Assembly: GCF_002355275.1 (NCBI RefSeq)
Contig: NZ_CP023449.1
Span: 3,388,001-3,452,000, forward strand
From: Rhizorhabdus dicambivorans
GTDB taxonomy: Bacteria; Pseudomonadota; Alphaproteobacteria; Sphingomonadales; Sphingomonadaceae
Length of the DNA: 64,000 bases
Reading direction: 5' to 3'
The notes beneath the pieces were generated by a model, which searched no databases, was not told the DNA's origin, and was given only the letters and a program-made list of their open reading frames with translations. The position numbers and the translations under genes were made by a program. Below are positions 1 to 8,489 of this stretch, one piece after another. The first letter of the stretch is position 1, and each line of letters starts with the position of its first letter.

Positions 1-32
1 ACGGGAATGCACTCGACTTTGGTAATGCGCAT
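1..32 (-). CDS. Start of a gene leaving the left edge (possible enolase-superfamily protein)
   Basis: An ATG at 32 on the minus strand opens a reading frame MRITKVECIPV that runs off the window. A GAGGGAG Shine-Dalgarno-like stretch lies 4-10 bases upstream of it. The first residues resemble the usual N terminus of mandelate racemase/muconate lactonizing enzymes (MxITxVE), but eleven residues cannot prove that. It lies just downstream of the DUF3237 gene in the same direction, so it could be the third gene of that operon. Confidence 0.4.
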   Translation of the reverse strand, partial: MRITKVECIP

Positions 33-68
33 AGAAACTCCCTCGAATGATACGAATGATTGATGTCG

Positions 69-542
69 TCAGCGAACGGCGAAAAAGTCGAAGAATGAGT
101 GGTCGGCGTGCTTTTCGCCGAAGCCTACGAAAACGGTGCGGGTGAGCCAGTCGTGCGGGCCCGGTTCGGTCTCGAAAACCGGCGCGACGCGAAAGTAATT
201 CTCGGACGGATCAACCGGCTGCCCCCGTTCGATACGCGCCTGCACATCAGCGGGGGCGTGCGCATATCCGCGGTTGAAAACCTGGATTATGGTGCCGTCG
301 ACGGCACGTATAAGGTATCGTGCGTCGAAGGCCACGACCCCGTCGCTGCGAAACAATGGCCAGTCGCCGCCGGAGCCCGCCACGACTTCACCGGATAGAA
401 GGGGGCCCTCGACTTGGCCGCCGGCAACCGAGACGAAGCCACGCACTTCATCAGCGCTCACAGGAAAACGCAGTCTTGGACCAGGCGGGAAATGCATTTT
501 GATGCGAAACGCGAAGTCGAGCGGCGGCACGTTCACGTTCAT
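69..542 (-). CDS. DUF3237 family protein
   Basis: The 157-residue cytoplasmic protein matches the small beta-barrel DUF3237 (UPF0311) family in length and layout. An N-terminal LDFAFRIKMHF strand is followed by VEGPLLSGEVVAGSGGDW and a conserved FDARYLIRAVDGTIIQVFNRGY core, ending in a short FVGFGE strand region. The family has no established reaction and is often found in aromatic or terpenoid catabolic operons. Its ATG overlaps the stop codon of the upstream MFS gene (ATGA), so the two are translationally coupled. I infer an accessory catabolic role. The family call is fairly firm; the function is unknown. Confidence 0.75.
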   Translation of the reverse strand: MNVNVPPLDFAFRIKMHFPPGPRLRFPVSADEVRGFVSVAGGQVEGPLLSGEVVAGSGGDWPLFRSDGVVAFDARYLIRAVDGTIIQVFNRGYAHAPADVQARIERGQPVDPSENYFRVAPVFETEPGPHDWLTRTVFVGFGEKHADHSFFDFFAVR

Positions 543-1885
543 GCGACTTTTCCTTCACGGCTCAGGGGTATGACCATTATTCCACCGGCGACGAGCATCA
601 GCGCGAGCGTCACAAGGGAAGGCAGAAAACTACCGGTCATTTGCTGGACCATGCCAATCAGCATAGGGCCAATGACGCCACCGACCGTACCGCACATGCT
701 GATCAAGCTGATAGCAGCGACCGAGATACGGTCGCTGCCGATCCCCATCGCAGAGGGCAAGGCCCAGAAGACGGATTGCGCGCCACCGATTCCGAAGCCA
801 GCGATTGCGAAAAGCAACAAGGCTGTCCAATTTGGTGGAAACAGGGCGCCTGCCAGCAACGCGACGCCGCCCAGCATCGCGGCTAAGCCGACATGCCACT
901 GGCGCTCACCTGTCCGGTCGGAATGGCGGCCGTTGGCAATCAGCCCCAGGACGAGCCCCAGTTGTGGAAACGCAGCCAGTACGCCGATTTCAAACTCCGT
1001 ATGGCCGATATGCATTTGGCGAACGAGTTGCGGGAGCCAGAAGACCAGCGCGTAGGCGCCGGTCATCACCAGCAGCCAAGCGAGCGCACAACGCCATACA
1101 CGCGGATCGCGAATGGAAGCGCCGATCGGCTCGGCAACACCCGGCGCCGCGGCAGACGCGAGCAGCTTTCGTTCGGAGGGCGTCAGCCACGACGACCGGC
1201 CAAGGTCATCGGGAAAATAGCCAAAGGCCAGCGCAGCAAGTAGGACGTTCGGAAGGGCCTGGAACAGAAACATCCAGCGCCATGCGGAAATGCCCGCAGG
1301 ACCACCCAGCCCCAGCATCCAGCCGCATAGTGGGCCGCCCAGGACCAGCGAAAGCGGTACTGCCGCCAGCACCGTCGCCATAGCCTTGGCGCGCACCTGC
1401 TCCGGCAGCCAACGATTGATGATCCAAGTGATCCCGGGCGCGAATCCCGCTTCCGCAATTCCAAGCAGGAATCGCACAGCCACGAACTCGACGTCGCTGG
1501 CAATGCATGCCAACAGCACGCCTGCCAAGCCCCACAGCATTACCGTCCCCAGCAGCCAACGGCGAATGCCGTAGCGCCGCAACAGTGCCGCGTGTGGATA
1601 CTGGAATAGGAGATAGGCGACAAAAAAGGCACTCACCCCAAATCCGAAGGCTTCCGGTGACAGCGCGAGGTCCGCGCGCATGGCATCTGCCGCGAAACTG
1701 ATGTTCACGCGGTCGATGGCGTTGACGAAAGTCAGCAGTGCCAGTGGGAGGGCAAGCCGCTGAATCAAGCGGCTGCCCAAGCGCCGGGCGGCCACGTCGT
1801 CCGTTGCCGATGGCTCCACATAGGGCGGTCCGGTCCGTTTGATGATCGCCTCCCCCTTCGCTATCCGACGAATCGCATTGGCCAC
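539..1885 (-). CDS. MFS transporter, anion:cation symporter (ACS)-like
   Basis: A 448-residue polytopic inner-membrane protein with about 12 hydrophobic segments. The start of TM1 carries FVNAIDRVNISFAADAM, typical of phthalate/hexuronate-type ACS carriers, followed by YLLFQYPHAALLRRYGIRRW (loop 2-3) and FLLGIAEAGFAPG in TM4. ACS members move organic anions with protons, so an aromatic or sugar-acid substrate is likely. An AGGTGG motif precedes the ATG. The gene is first in a minus-strand operon with the DUF3237 gene. Its upstream region carries dyad 1919-1935, also found before the dioxygenase and TBDR genes, suggesting co-regulation. The N terminus has about 40 residues before TM1, slightly longer than usual. 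Confidence 0.85.
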   Translation of the reverse strand: MANAIRRIAKGEAIIKRTGPPYVEPSATDDVAARRLGSRLIQRLALPLALLTFVNAIDRVNISFAADAMRADLALSPEAFGFGVSAFFVAYLLFQYPHAALLRRYGIRRWLLGTVMLWGLAGVLLACIASDVEFVAVRFLLGIAEAGFAPGITWIINRWLPEQVRAKAMATVLAAVPLSLVLGGPLCGWMLGLGGPAGISAWRWMFLFQALPNVLLAALAFGYFPDDLGRSSWLTPSERKLLASAAAPGVAEPIGASIRDPRVWRCALAWLLVMTGAYALVFWLPQLVRQMHIGHTEFEIGVLAAFPQLGLVLGLIANGRHSDRTGERQWHVGLAAMLGGVALLAGALFPPNWTALLLFAIAGFGIGGAQSVFWALPSAMGIGSDRISVAAISLISMCGTVGGVIGPMLIGMVQQMTGSFLPSLVTLALMLVAGGIMVIPLSREGKVA

Positions 1886-1918
1886 CTAGGCAGCGGCGCC
1901 GTCGAACTCATATGATAT

Positions 1919-1935
1919 GTTTTATAAATTAAAAC
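1919..1935. promoter_or_regulatory. AT-rich inverted repeat, candidate MarR operator (site C)
   Basis: GTTTTATAAATTAAAAC is a perfect inverted repeat with 6-bp arms (GTTTTA/TAAAAC) and a 5-nt spacer. It lies 34-50 bp upstream of the MFS start, in otherwise GC-rich DNA. Related dyads with the same spacing sit at 2816-2832 and 5822-5838. The nearby MarR-family gene is the obvious candidate binder. An AT-rich promoter element is the alternative. Confidence 0.5.
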
Positions 1936-2097
1936 AATATGAGTTGCGACGGCTTGCAACTACGGGCCGAAGCCGTGAAAAAAGACCGCCGTGCGAGTGT
2001 GGCCAGCCTATCGCCTGACCGCTCGCCAGCCGGCGATCGGGCCGGTCTGGGAGGGATAAACGCGGCGACGCCGGCGCGCGGCCAGCACCTCGCTGGC

Positions 2098-2649
2098 CTA
2101 ACTCTGCCTCACGCGGGCATAGAGTTTAGCCAGAAGTGAAATCAACTGGCGGCGCTCGACATCGCTCAACAAATCGCGGCTGAAAGCGGGATCGAAGCTT
2201 GCTGCGAATGCACTGACCTGATTCAGCATCTCCTCGCCCGCCTGGGTCAAGTAAATCAGCCGCGAGCGTCCATCCGAGGCGGAAACCCGACGCTCAAGCA
2301 TCCCGCGGCGATCGAACATATTGAGCAACGCTGTAATTTGCGCGCCGTCCATCGAAAGAGCAGCGCTCAATTGCGACGGCGTCAATCCGGGGTTTCGCCC
2401 GATCAAGTGCAATGCACCGACCTCGCGAGGCTGCACATCGAGATCGCCGGCCTGTGCGATGAATTGCCTTCCATAAATGTCGTACAATCGGCGGAGATAA
2501 AAACCGAGATAGTCGTGCAGTGGCCCGAAATCGATCTTCGCGACCCTCGCCACGCCGGAGGTGGCGTCCTGCTGCTGGGCCATTTTGCCAATTCTATCCG
2601 GCGAGCGCCGCTCGGCCCTTCGTCCCCCTTGCTCCTTGCCGCGCGCCAA
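2098..2649 (-). CDS. MarR family transcriptional regulator
   Basis: A 183-residue winged-helix regulator. The core runs LDVQPREVGALHLIGRNPG, then LTPSQLSAALSMDGAQITALLNMFDRRGMLERR (recognition helix region), then the wing VSASDGRSRLIYLTQAGEEML. These are the hallmarks of MarR proteins, which usually bind AT-rich dyads as dimers and release them when an aromatic ligand binds. The long form starts at TTG (2647-2649) behind GGAGAGG; an internal ATG at 2583 would give a 161-residue form. It lies between the MFS operon and the dioxygenase operon. Three shared dyads in this 6-kb region make it the likely local repressor. Confidence 0.88.
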   Translation of the reverse strand: MARGKEQGGRRAERRSPDRIGKMAQQQDATSGVARVAKIDFGPLHDYLGFYLRRLYDIYGRQFIAQAGDLDVQPREVGALHLIGRNPGLTPSQLSAALSMDGAQITALLNMFDRRGMLERRVSASDGRSRLIYLTQAGEEMLNQVSAFAASFDPAFSRDLLSDVERRQLISLLAKLYARVRQS

Positions 2650-2815
2650 AATCCTCTCCGTTCAATTTATCATCGGTAACAGGTTCATTCCCTAGGTCAT
2701 ACCACTGCGGAGACGCAACGTTGAGCAATGTCACGGATGCGGGCCGCCAGCGGAGCCCCCCAAGCGCTGCGAACGGAAGAGGACGCATCCCAATATCACT
2801 TTGAGCATATACTTT

Positions 2816-2832
2816 ACATTAAAAAATAAATT
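2816..2832. promoter_or_regulatory. AT-rich dyad upstream of the dioxygenase gene (site A)
   Basis: ACATTA-AAAAA-TAAATT shows the same arm-spacer-arm layout as site C. Over 18 bp it matches site B (5822-5838 plus flank) at 15 positions. It lies about 200 bp before the chosen start of the carotenoid-oxygenase gene and about 170 bp from the MarR start, so it could control both divergent transcripts. Confidence 0.45.
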
Positions 2833-3027
2833 ATATAACCCCGCTACAAGCGCTTCTTCGAGAGAAGCGAATCAGAAATAGGGAGGGGCCGTCATGAAAG
2901 GTGGAACATGTCACGGCTGGTCAATGGGCGACAGCCGCACTTCCATCAACACCGTTTTCGCAAGCCCCGCAGCAGCACGGGCATAGGCAATGACGGCAAA
3001 GCGTCGCTTCTAACGGAGATTTTGTCG

Positions 3028-4491
3028 ATGGCCGACTTTTCGCGCACCCACCCGCTGTCAGGTTTCTTCGCACCTACGCGTTTCGAAGCCGACGTGATCG
3101 ACTGCGTGGTGACGGGCGCCATTCCGTCGGAACTAGACGGCGCCTTCTACCGTATGCACGGCGACTGGATCTACGCGCCCAAGTTCACCGACGAACCCAG
3201 CCTGTCGGCGGATGGCTATATTAGCATGCTGCGCTTTCGCGACGGCAGCGTCGATTATCGGGGGCGCTACGTGAAGACCGACCGCTATCTGCGCCAAGTC
3301 GCGGCGCGGAAACAGCTCTACGGCTATTATCGCAACCCTTATTCCGACGATCCCGAGGTCCGCGATATCGCTAGACCGAATTTGCGTACCGCTGCCAACA
3401 CGACACCGGTCGTGTTGGCCGGGAAGCTCTATGCGACCAAAGAGGAAGGCCTGCCCTACGAGATCGATCCCAATACGCTCGAGACGCGGGGACCGAGCGA
3501 CTTTCTCGGCAGTTGGCCCAGCCTAACCTTCACGGCCCATCCCAAGTTCGATTTCTTCACGGGCGAAACGGTCGCCTACGGTTATGAATCCACCGGATTG
3601 GCGACCAACGACGTCCATGTCGCCGCGTTCGATCGCACTGGCCGAGTAACGTGGAGTCTCGATTTTCAGGTCCCTTATGCTTCGATGTTGCATGACATGG
3701 CCCTGACCAAGGACTTTGTTGTCATACCAGGCGGCGGCACGGTGACCAGTCTTGAGCGACTGGAGGCGGGCCGCCCGCATTGGGCCTGGGACAGCAAGCG
3801 CCCGTCATATTATGCGATCATTCCCCGAGGCGGGCGGACGGAAGACGTGCGCATCTTCGAGGGACCGGAACGTTCCATCGTTCACACCGCCAACGCTTGG
3901 AACGATGGCGAGAAACTCGTGCTGGATGCCCCCATCGCCGACGGCAACACCTGGCCCTGGTTCGAGGATGTCGATGGCGGCGCTTTCGCCATGAACATTT
4001 TCACGATCCGCCGGATCACCTTTGACCTGCGCTCGAACAGTAACAAGCCGACCGAAGATGTCCTGTTCGACCGGGATGTGACAAGCTTCACGCGCATCGA
4101 TGATCGATTTCTCACGCGACCCAACCGCTATATCTGGGTACAATATGCCGATCCCGACCGGCCATTTCATGCGGCGCTTCCGGAGGATCCGCGGGTGCGT
4201 CCGGTCAACTGCTACGGCCGTTTCGACCTGGTCTCCGGCACGGACTTGGCTTGGTTTGCCGGACCCGACCATGTCCTGCAGGAACCGCTTTTTGTTCCTC
4301 GCACGCCCCACGCCGACGAGGGGGACGGCTACCTTATCGGTACCATGCACAATCTTGTCGAGTTGCGGACGGAAATCGTCATTCTCGACGCCATGAAGAT
4401 GCTCGAGATCGGACGTGTAATATTACCGTTTCGAAATCCCTATCAGGTACACGGGACTTGGGCCGGGCCACGAGACCTTGCCCTTACCTGA
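3028..4491 (+). CDS. Carotenoid oxygenase family (lignostilbene-cleaving type) dioxygenase
   Basis: A 487-residue soluble enzyme of the RPE65/carotenoid cleavage oxygenase family. Four histidines that bind Fe(II) in this beta-propeller family are visible with their usual contexts: H171 (FTAHPK), H222 (MLHDMA), H286 (IVHTANAW) and H475 (QVHGTW). Bacterial relatives split the central C=C bond of stilbenes or related phenylpropenoids to two aldehydes. An upstream in-frame start at 2908 exists. ATG 3028 is preferred because GGAG precedes it and MADFSRTHPL matches the family N terminus. It is followed by an SDR and a TBDR, fitting uptake and oxidative cleavage of an aromatic dimer. The substrate is not determinable here. 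Confidence 0.88.
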   Translation: MADFSRTHPLSGFFAPTRFEADVIDCVVTGAIPSELDGAFYRMHGDWIYAPKFTDEPSLSADGYISMLRFRDGSVDYRGRYVKTDRYLRQVAARKQLYGYYRNPYSDDPEVRDIARPNLRTAANTTPVVLAGKLYATKEEGLPYEIDPNTLETRGPSDFLGSWPSLTFTAHPKFDFFTGETVAYGYESTGLATNDVHVAAFDRTGRVTWSLDFQVPYASMLHDMALTKDFVVIPGGGTVTSLERLEAGRPHWAWDSKRPSYYAIIPRGGRTEDVRIFEGPERSIVHTANAWNDGEKLVLDAPIADGNTWPWFEDVDGGAFAMNIFTIRRITFDLRSNSNKPTEDVLFDRDVTSFTRIDDRFLTRPNRYIWVQYADPDRPFHAALPEDPRVRPVNCYGRFDLVSGTDLAWFAGPDHVLQEPLFVPRTPHADEGDGYLIGTMHNLVELRTEIVILDAMKMLEIGRVILPFRNPYQVHGTWAGPRDLALT

Positions 4492-4541
4492 TAGTCATTG
4501 TTCGCGCGGGCGGACGAAGACCAGCATAAGAGGAGTAACGA

Positions 4542-5330
4542 ATGGATCTCGGGATTAGTGGTCGAAAGGCGATCGTCAATGGCGGCAGTGCCGGCTTGGG
4601 GCGAAGCGCCGTTCTGGCGCTAGCACGGGAAGGCGTGGAGGTTTTCGTTTCGGCCCGGACCGAGCATCGCCTGCTGCGTACCTGCGAGGAGATTGCCCAG
4701 GAAACGGGCGGGCGGATTACGCCGATTTGCGCGGATCACAGCAGCGCCATGGGACGAGCAAAGATTCTGGCTGCCTGCCCGGATCCGGACATCTTGGTGG
4801 GCACTTGCGCGCCGCCGCCCCTCACACCCGATTATCGCGCCATCACCGACGAGCAATGGCGGGAATGTATCGATATCTCGCTTCTTTCTCCTGTCGAATT
4901 CATGCGAAGTGTGCTGGACGGTATGGTCGAGCGCAAATGGGGGCGCGTCGTCAATATCGCGACCGTGGCGGCGAAATATCCCGGGGAGATCCGTGCCTTG
5001 TCTGGCAGCACTCGCGCGGCTCTCGTCAACTATACGGTGGCCGTCTCCAAGGTTGTCGCCAAGCATAACGTCATGATCAACAATCTCCTTCCCGGCATGC
5101 ATCATACCGCGACGGTCCACAAACAATTTTCCGAGCTCGCCGAGGCTAGAGGGTCCAGCTACGGCGAGGAAGTCGCCGCATTTGCGAAGGAATGGCATAT
5201 CCCCAGCGAGCGCTTTGGTGAGGCCGACGATGTCGGTGCCTTCGTAGCCCTATTCTGCAGTGAATATGCAAACTACGTCACGGGACAGAGCCTCGTGATC
5301 GATGGCGGGGCCACCAGATCGACCTTCTAA
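4542..5330 (+). CDS. SDR family oxidoreductase with altered active site
   Basis: A 262-residue Rossmann-fold protein about 50 bp after the dioxygenase, probably co-transcribed (AGAGGAG before the ATG). The dinucleotide motif is VNGGSAGLGRSA rather than TGxxxGxG. The usual Ser/Tyr-x3-Lys catalytic set is not conserved: where YxxxK is expected, the sequence reads SGSTRAAL, so Tyr is Ser and Lys is Arg. The C terminus VTGQSLVIDGGATRSTF is standard SDR. A known subgroup of ketoacyl-reductase-like SDRs also lacks the classical tetrad. It may still act on the aldehyde or alcohol products of the dioxygenase, or be non-classical. Family firm; activity uncertain. Confidence 0.85.
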   Translation: MDLGISGRKAIVNGGSAGLGRSAVLALAREGVEVFVSARTEHRLLRTCEEIAQETGGRITPICADHSSAMGRAKILAACPDPDILVGTCAPPPLTPDYRAITDEQWRECIDISLLSPVEFMRSVLDGMVERKWGRVVNIATVAAKYPGEIRALSGSTRAALVNYTVAVSKVVAKHNVMINNLLPGMHHTATVHKQFSELAEARGSSYGEEVAAFAKEWHIPSERFGEADDVGAFVALFCSEYANYVTGQSLVIDGGATRSTF

Positions 5331-5504
5331 AGCGCGACGAGAGCAAACTCGAACGCGTCCTGACCGAGCCCGCCTGAGTTAATCGGAGGGATCAGCGGGT
5401 CGAGCGCGTGATCTGCCTCGATCCGGCCAAGGCGTGGCATGGCGCAGAGCCTCATCCATTTCCACGAGTCTGGGCCAAGCCGAGCCCGGTCAAATGCCCA
5501 AGAT

Positions 5505-5814
5505 TCATATCAGGCCCAGCCGCTCAAGGATGAAATCGAGCCGGGGATAGAATGTTTCTCCCGATCGCCACGCCTGCATCGGATCAATATCCTTGCTGGC
5601 CAGCAGGAGCCACTTTTTGAAGCTCGACGTCTCACCATCCGCGAGCGGGATTGGGAACATTCATCGGCCCTGGGTCCTCTCGCTCAATCAATTCCGCCAC
5701 GAATCCGAAGGTGAAGGCCTCCCCGATCCACGATTTCAAGCGGATTGCCTCGCTGCCGCCCCCCCCCCGCCGCCTCGCGGCCTGAGCCAGGCCAAAACTG
5801 ATCGACCAATTCAT
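5505..5814 (-). pseudogene. Frameshifted remnant of an unrecognised protein
   Basis: Two adjacent minus-strand frames read as one protein tail. The upstream part (to about 5640) contains IRLKSWIGEAFTFGFVAELI and PGPMNVPNP. The downstream part continues with LADGETSSFKKWLLL and ends PRLDFILERLGLI-stop at 5505. The switch occurs near 5632-5650. A poly-C run (5759-5768) lies in the upstream part. I do not recognise the family. The rest of this gene-free stretch (5331-5504) holds only a 37-codon minus frame (5327-5438) ending GQDAFEFALVAL, possibly another remnant. Confidence 0.4.
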
Positions 5815-5821
5815 CTATTTT

Positions 5822-5838
5822 ACATTATAAACTAAACT
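5822..5838. promoter_or_regulatory. AT-rich dyad upstream of the TBDR gene (site B)
   Basis: ACATTA-TAAAC-TAAACT repeats the arm-5-arm layout of the sites at 1919 and 2816. It lies 66-82 bp before the TonB-receptor start. The wider TTACATTATAAACTAAAC context is largely palindromic. It is the third member of the putative MarR-controlled set. Confidence 0.48.
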
Positions 5839-5903
5839 ATATATGTCGGGGTCGAATCGGCGGCCCGCATCCGTTGGCACGCCGGAGATCAGGGAGAGGT
5901 TAA

Positions 5904-8489
5904 ATGAGAATGGGGATGGGAATTTCGACAGACCGTCCGAGCTACGGCATCGAGCCCCCCCCTGTTCTTACAAGGAAGTTAGGGCTCGCTCTGCTGGCTG
6001 TACCGCTGATCTGGCCGAGCGTGCTTCACGCGCAGGAGGCACGCACCGGGCAACCCTCCGCGAACGACCTAGGGGTGCCGGAAATCGTGGTCACTGCGCA
6101 GTTTCGCGAACAAAAGCTGCAGAACGCCCCGGTCGCCATCACCGCAATCAGCGCAGAACAGCTGGCGCAGCGAAATGCGTCCAGCATCGCGGATATCGCA
6201 AGCGGTACACCCAGCGTGGTTCTCCGCCAGCAATCCAGCGGGTCAGGAAATGCGCTTTCCGCCAGCATCCGAGGATTGGGGCAGACCGACTTCAACCCCT
6301 CTTTTGAGCCCGGGGTCGGTATCTATATCGATGACGTTTATTATCCGCGTCTTACCGGCGCCAATTTCGACCTGCTCGATGTACAGCGCGTGGAAGTGTT
6401 GCGCGGGCCGCAGGGTACCCTGACCGGAAAAAATTCGGAGGGCGGTGCGATCCGCTTTATTTCACGTAAGCCTGATGGCAGTGACTCCGGCTATATTTCG
6501 GCTACCTATGGCAGCCGGAACCGCATCAATTTGCGCGGCGCGGCCGATTTCACTTTGGCCAAAGACTTATTCGCCCGGATTTCAGGCGGTTATGCGAGCC
6601 AAGACGGCTATGTCGATGTGATCGACTATGGCTGCGCATTTCCAGGAAGCGGGGTTCCCGCCGCATCCGGCGGCTCAAAATGTCTTAAGTACAAGGCCGG
6701 CGACGTCGGTTACGGCGCGCTGCGCGGTATGCTGCGCTACAATCCATCTTCTATCGTCGACGTCACCCTAAGCGGGGACTACACACGCGAGCGCCGCCAC
6801 AATGGTGCAGAAGTGCTGCGCTATGCGAACAACGCCAACCCCAACACCGCCACGGTGAACGGCCTCCCGCTCGATTCCCGCTTCATTTGCGGGCCTTTCT
6901 GTAACTACAGCACCACCGGCCTATCGGCCGGCACCTTCTATGGCATTGCGGTACCGCCCGCCGGACAACCGCTTAGCGCTATATCGGGTCCGGATGAACT
7001 CACTTTCACCGGCTGGGGCGTAGCGGCCAATGCGGATTTCCGCATTTCCGACAAAGTGAAATTGACGTCGATCACGGCCTATCGCGCGTTCGACACGCTC
7101 TACGCCGCGGATGTCGATATTTCACCTGCACAGGTCGGTTATGGCATCGATGGTTTGAACAACCGGTTCTGGAGTCAGGAAGCGCGCCTCAATGTCGATT
7201 TCGCGCCTTGGATCACGACAACCTTCGGCGGATATTATTCCGACGAAAAAAGTGTTTATTACGCACAGCAAGATTTACGTGCAGTCGGCATCTATCCGCC
7301 CAGCGCACCTGTAATCCTACCGTTGTTTCCCTTGCAGTTCATCCAGAATGATCCGGTGCGCACAAAGTCGGCTGCGGCCTTTGCTACGGCAATCATCAAG
7401 CCCTTCGACGCCCTTACGCTGACGCTTGGCGGCCGCTACACGCACGATTCAAAGAGCTACAGCTTCTTCCGTTACAATTTTGACGGGAAAACCGTAAATT
7501 CTTATGTTGACCCGGTAGGGGCAATTTACGGTGCCGGGTATAATGGACCAGATACACTGAATCTGTTTGGCGGCGGTCAGGTCGGTGCATTGACGGGTCG
7601 AACTTCTACCTATAGCGGTAACCGTTTCGACTATAGAATTTCGGCAGACTATCGCTTCTCGCCGGCGGTATTGGCCTATGCTACGGTCTCGACCGGCTAC
7701 AAAGCCGGTGGAGTCGGCTCACGACCGTTCAACGCTGCGCAGGCCCGCCCTTTCGGGCCCGAAAGGCTGACCTCCTATGAACTTGGCCTCAAAACGGATT
7801 TGTTCGACCGTCGACTGCGCGTCAATGTAGCAGCCTATTATAATCAATTCAAAGGCGCCCAACTCCAGCTACAGTCCTGTCCGCAGTTTGGCGGGCCTGG
7901 CCCTTGTTCACTGCCACAAAATGCCGGCAACGCACATGTCACGGGCATCGAAGCCGAATTCAGCGCGAGGCCAGTCGACGGCCTTCAGATTGACGGCTCG
8001 ATCTCACATCTTCACTGGCACTGGACGTGCGTTGATCCTCAGGTCGTCAATCCGTCCTATATCGGACCGGCAGGAACCTGCTCGAGCGATGCAGCGACAG
8101 TAGCGTTGCTGAGTCCCCGGCCGATCGGCGTCGTGGCCGATCAATGGAGCCTCGGTGCTCAATACGAATCGCGGTTGGGCGAAGCGGGAACGCTCACGCC
8201 GCGATTCGATCTCAGCTATCAAGGCAGCATGTCCGGTGCGGTGCTTGCGCCGGCGGCTGGATCTCCTTCGGCACGCTTTGCCGGCGTGGACGGCTATGCA
8301 CTGGCTAACGCGCGATTGACTTGGAGAAATCAGCGCAAGGACCTCTCTGTCGCATTGGTCGTAAGCAATCTTTTCGACAGATATTATTATGCGTCAACGT
8401 TCGACCTTGTCCCGACCGGCGGCGGTGCGATCATCGGAACAGTTGGTCGCCCCCGCGAGTGGGCCATTACCCTGAACAAGAATTTCTAA
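5904..8489 (+). CDS. TonB-dependent outer-membrane receptor
   Basis: 861 residues. The N terminus has a positively charged region then a hydrophobic segment (GLALLAVPLIWP) ending LHAQE, a plausible signal peptidase I site. The plug domain begins with EIVVTAQFREQKLQNAPVAI and carries VEVLRGPQGTLTGKNSEGGA. A long beta-barrel follows and ends in a C-terminal Phe (ITLNKNF), as required for BAM-dependent assembly. Such receptors take up bulky substrates using TonB/ExbBD energy. Third in the plus-strand run dioxygenase-SDR-TBDR, with its own upstream dyad. The substrate is probably the aromatic compound acted on by the neighbouring dioxygenase (inference). Confidence 0.92.
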   Translation: MRMGMGISTDRPSYGIEPPPVLTRKLGLALLAVPLIWPSVLHAQEARTGQPSANDLGVPEIVVTAQFREQKLQNAPVAITAISAEQLAQRNASSIADIASGTPSVVLRQQSSGSGNALSASIRGLGQTDFNPSFEPGVGIYIDDVYYPRLTGANFDLLDVQRVEVLRGPQGTLTGKNSEGGAIRFISRKPDGSDSGYISATYGSRNRINLRGAADFTLAKDLFARISGGYASQDGYVDVIDYGCAFPGSGVPAASGGSKCLKYKAGDVGYGALRGMLRYNPSSIVDVTLSGDYTRERRHNGAEVLRYANNANPNTATVNGLPLDSRFICGPFCNYSTTGLSAGTFYGIAVPPAGQPLSAISGPDELTFTGWGVAANADFRISDKVKLTSITAYRAFDTLYAADVDISPAQVGYGIDGLNNRFWSQEARLNVDFAPWITTTFGGYYSDEKSVYYAQQDLRAVGIYPPSAPVILPLFPLQFIQNDPVRTKSAAAFATAIIKPFDALTLTLGGRYTHDSKSYSFFRYNFDGKTVNSYVDPVGAIYGAGYNGPDTLNLFGGGQVGALTGRTSTYSGNRFDYRISADYRFSPAVLAYATVSTGYKAGGVGSRPFNAAQARPFGPERLTSYELGLKTDLFDRRLRVNVAAYYNQFKGAQLQLQSCPQFGGPGPCSLPQNAGNAHVTGIEAEFSARPVDGLQIDGSISHLHWHWTCVDPQVVNPSYIGPAGTCSSDAATVALLSPRPIGVVADQWSLGAQYESRLGEAGTLTPRFDLSYQGSMSGAVLAPAAGSPSARFAGVDGYALANARLTWRNQRKDLSVALVVSNLFDRYYYASTFDLVPTGGGAIIGTVGRPREWAITLNKNF

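Noticed and set aside
3805-4350. 181-codon minus-strand frame inside the carotenoid-oxygenase gene
   Set aside because: The plus frame carries all four iron histidines; this frame is a shadow.
5759-5768. Poly-C run as a phase-variation tract
   Set aside because: It is about ten bases and lies in a remnant frame, not in a promoter or an intact gene, so there is no support for regulated slippage.
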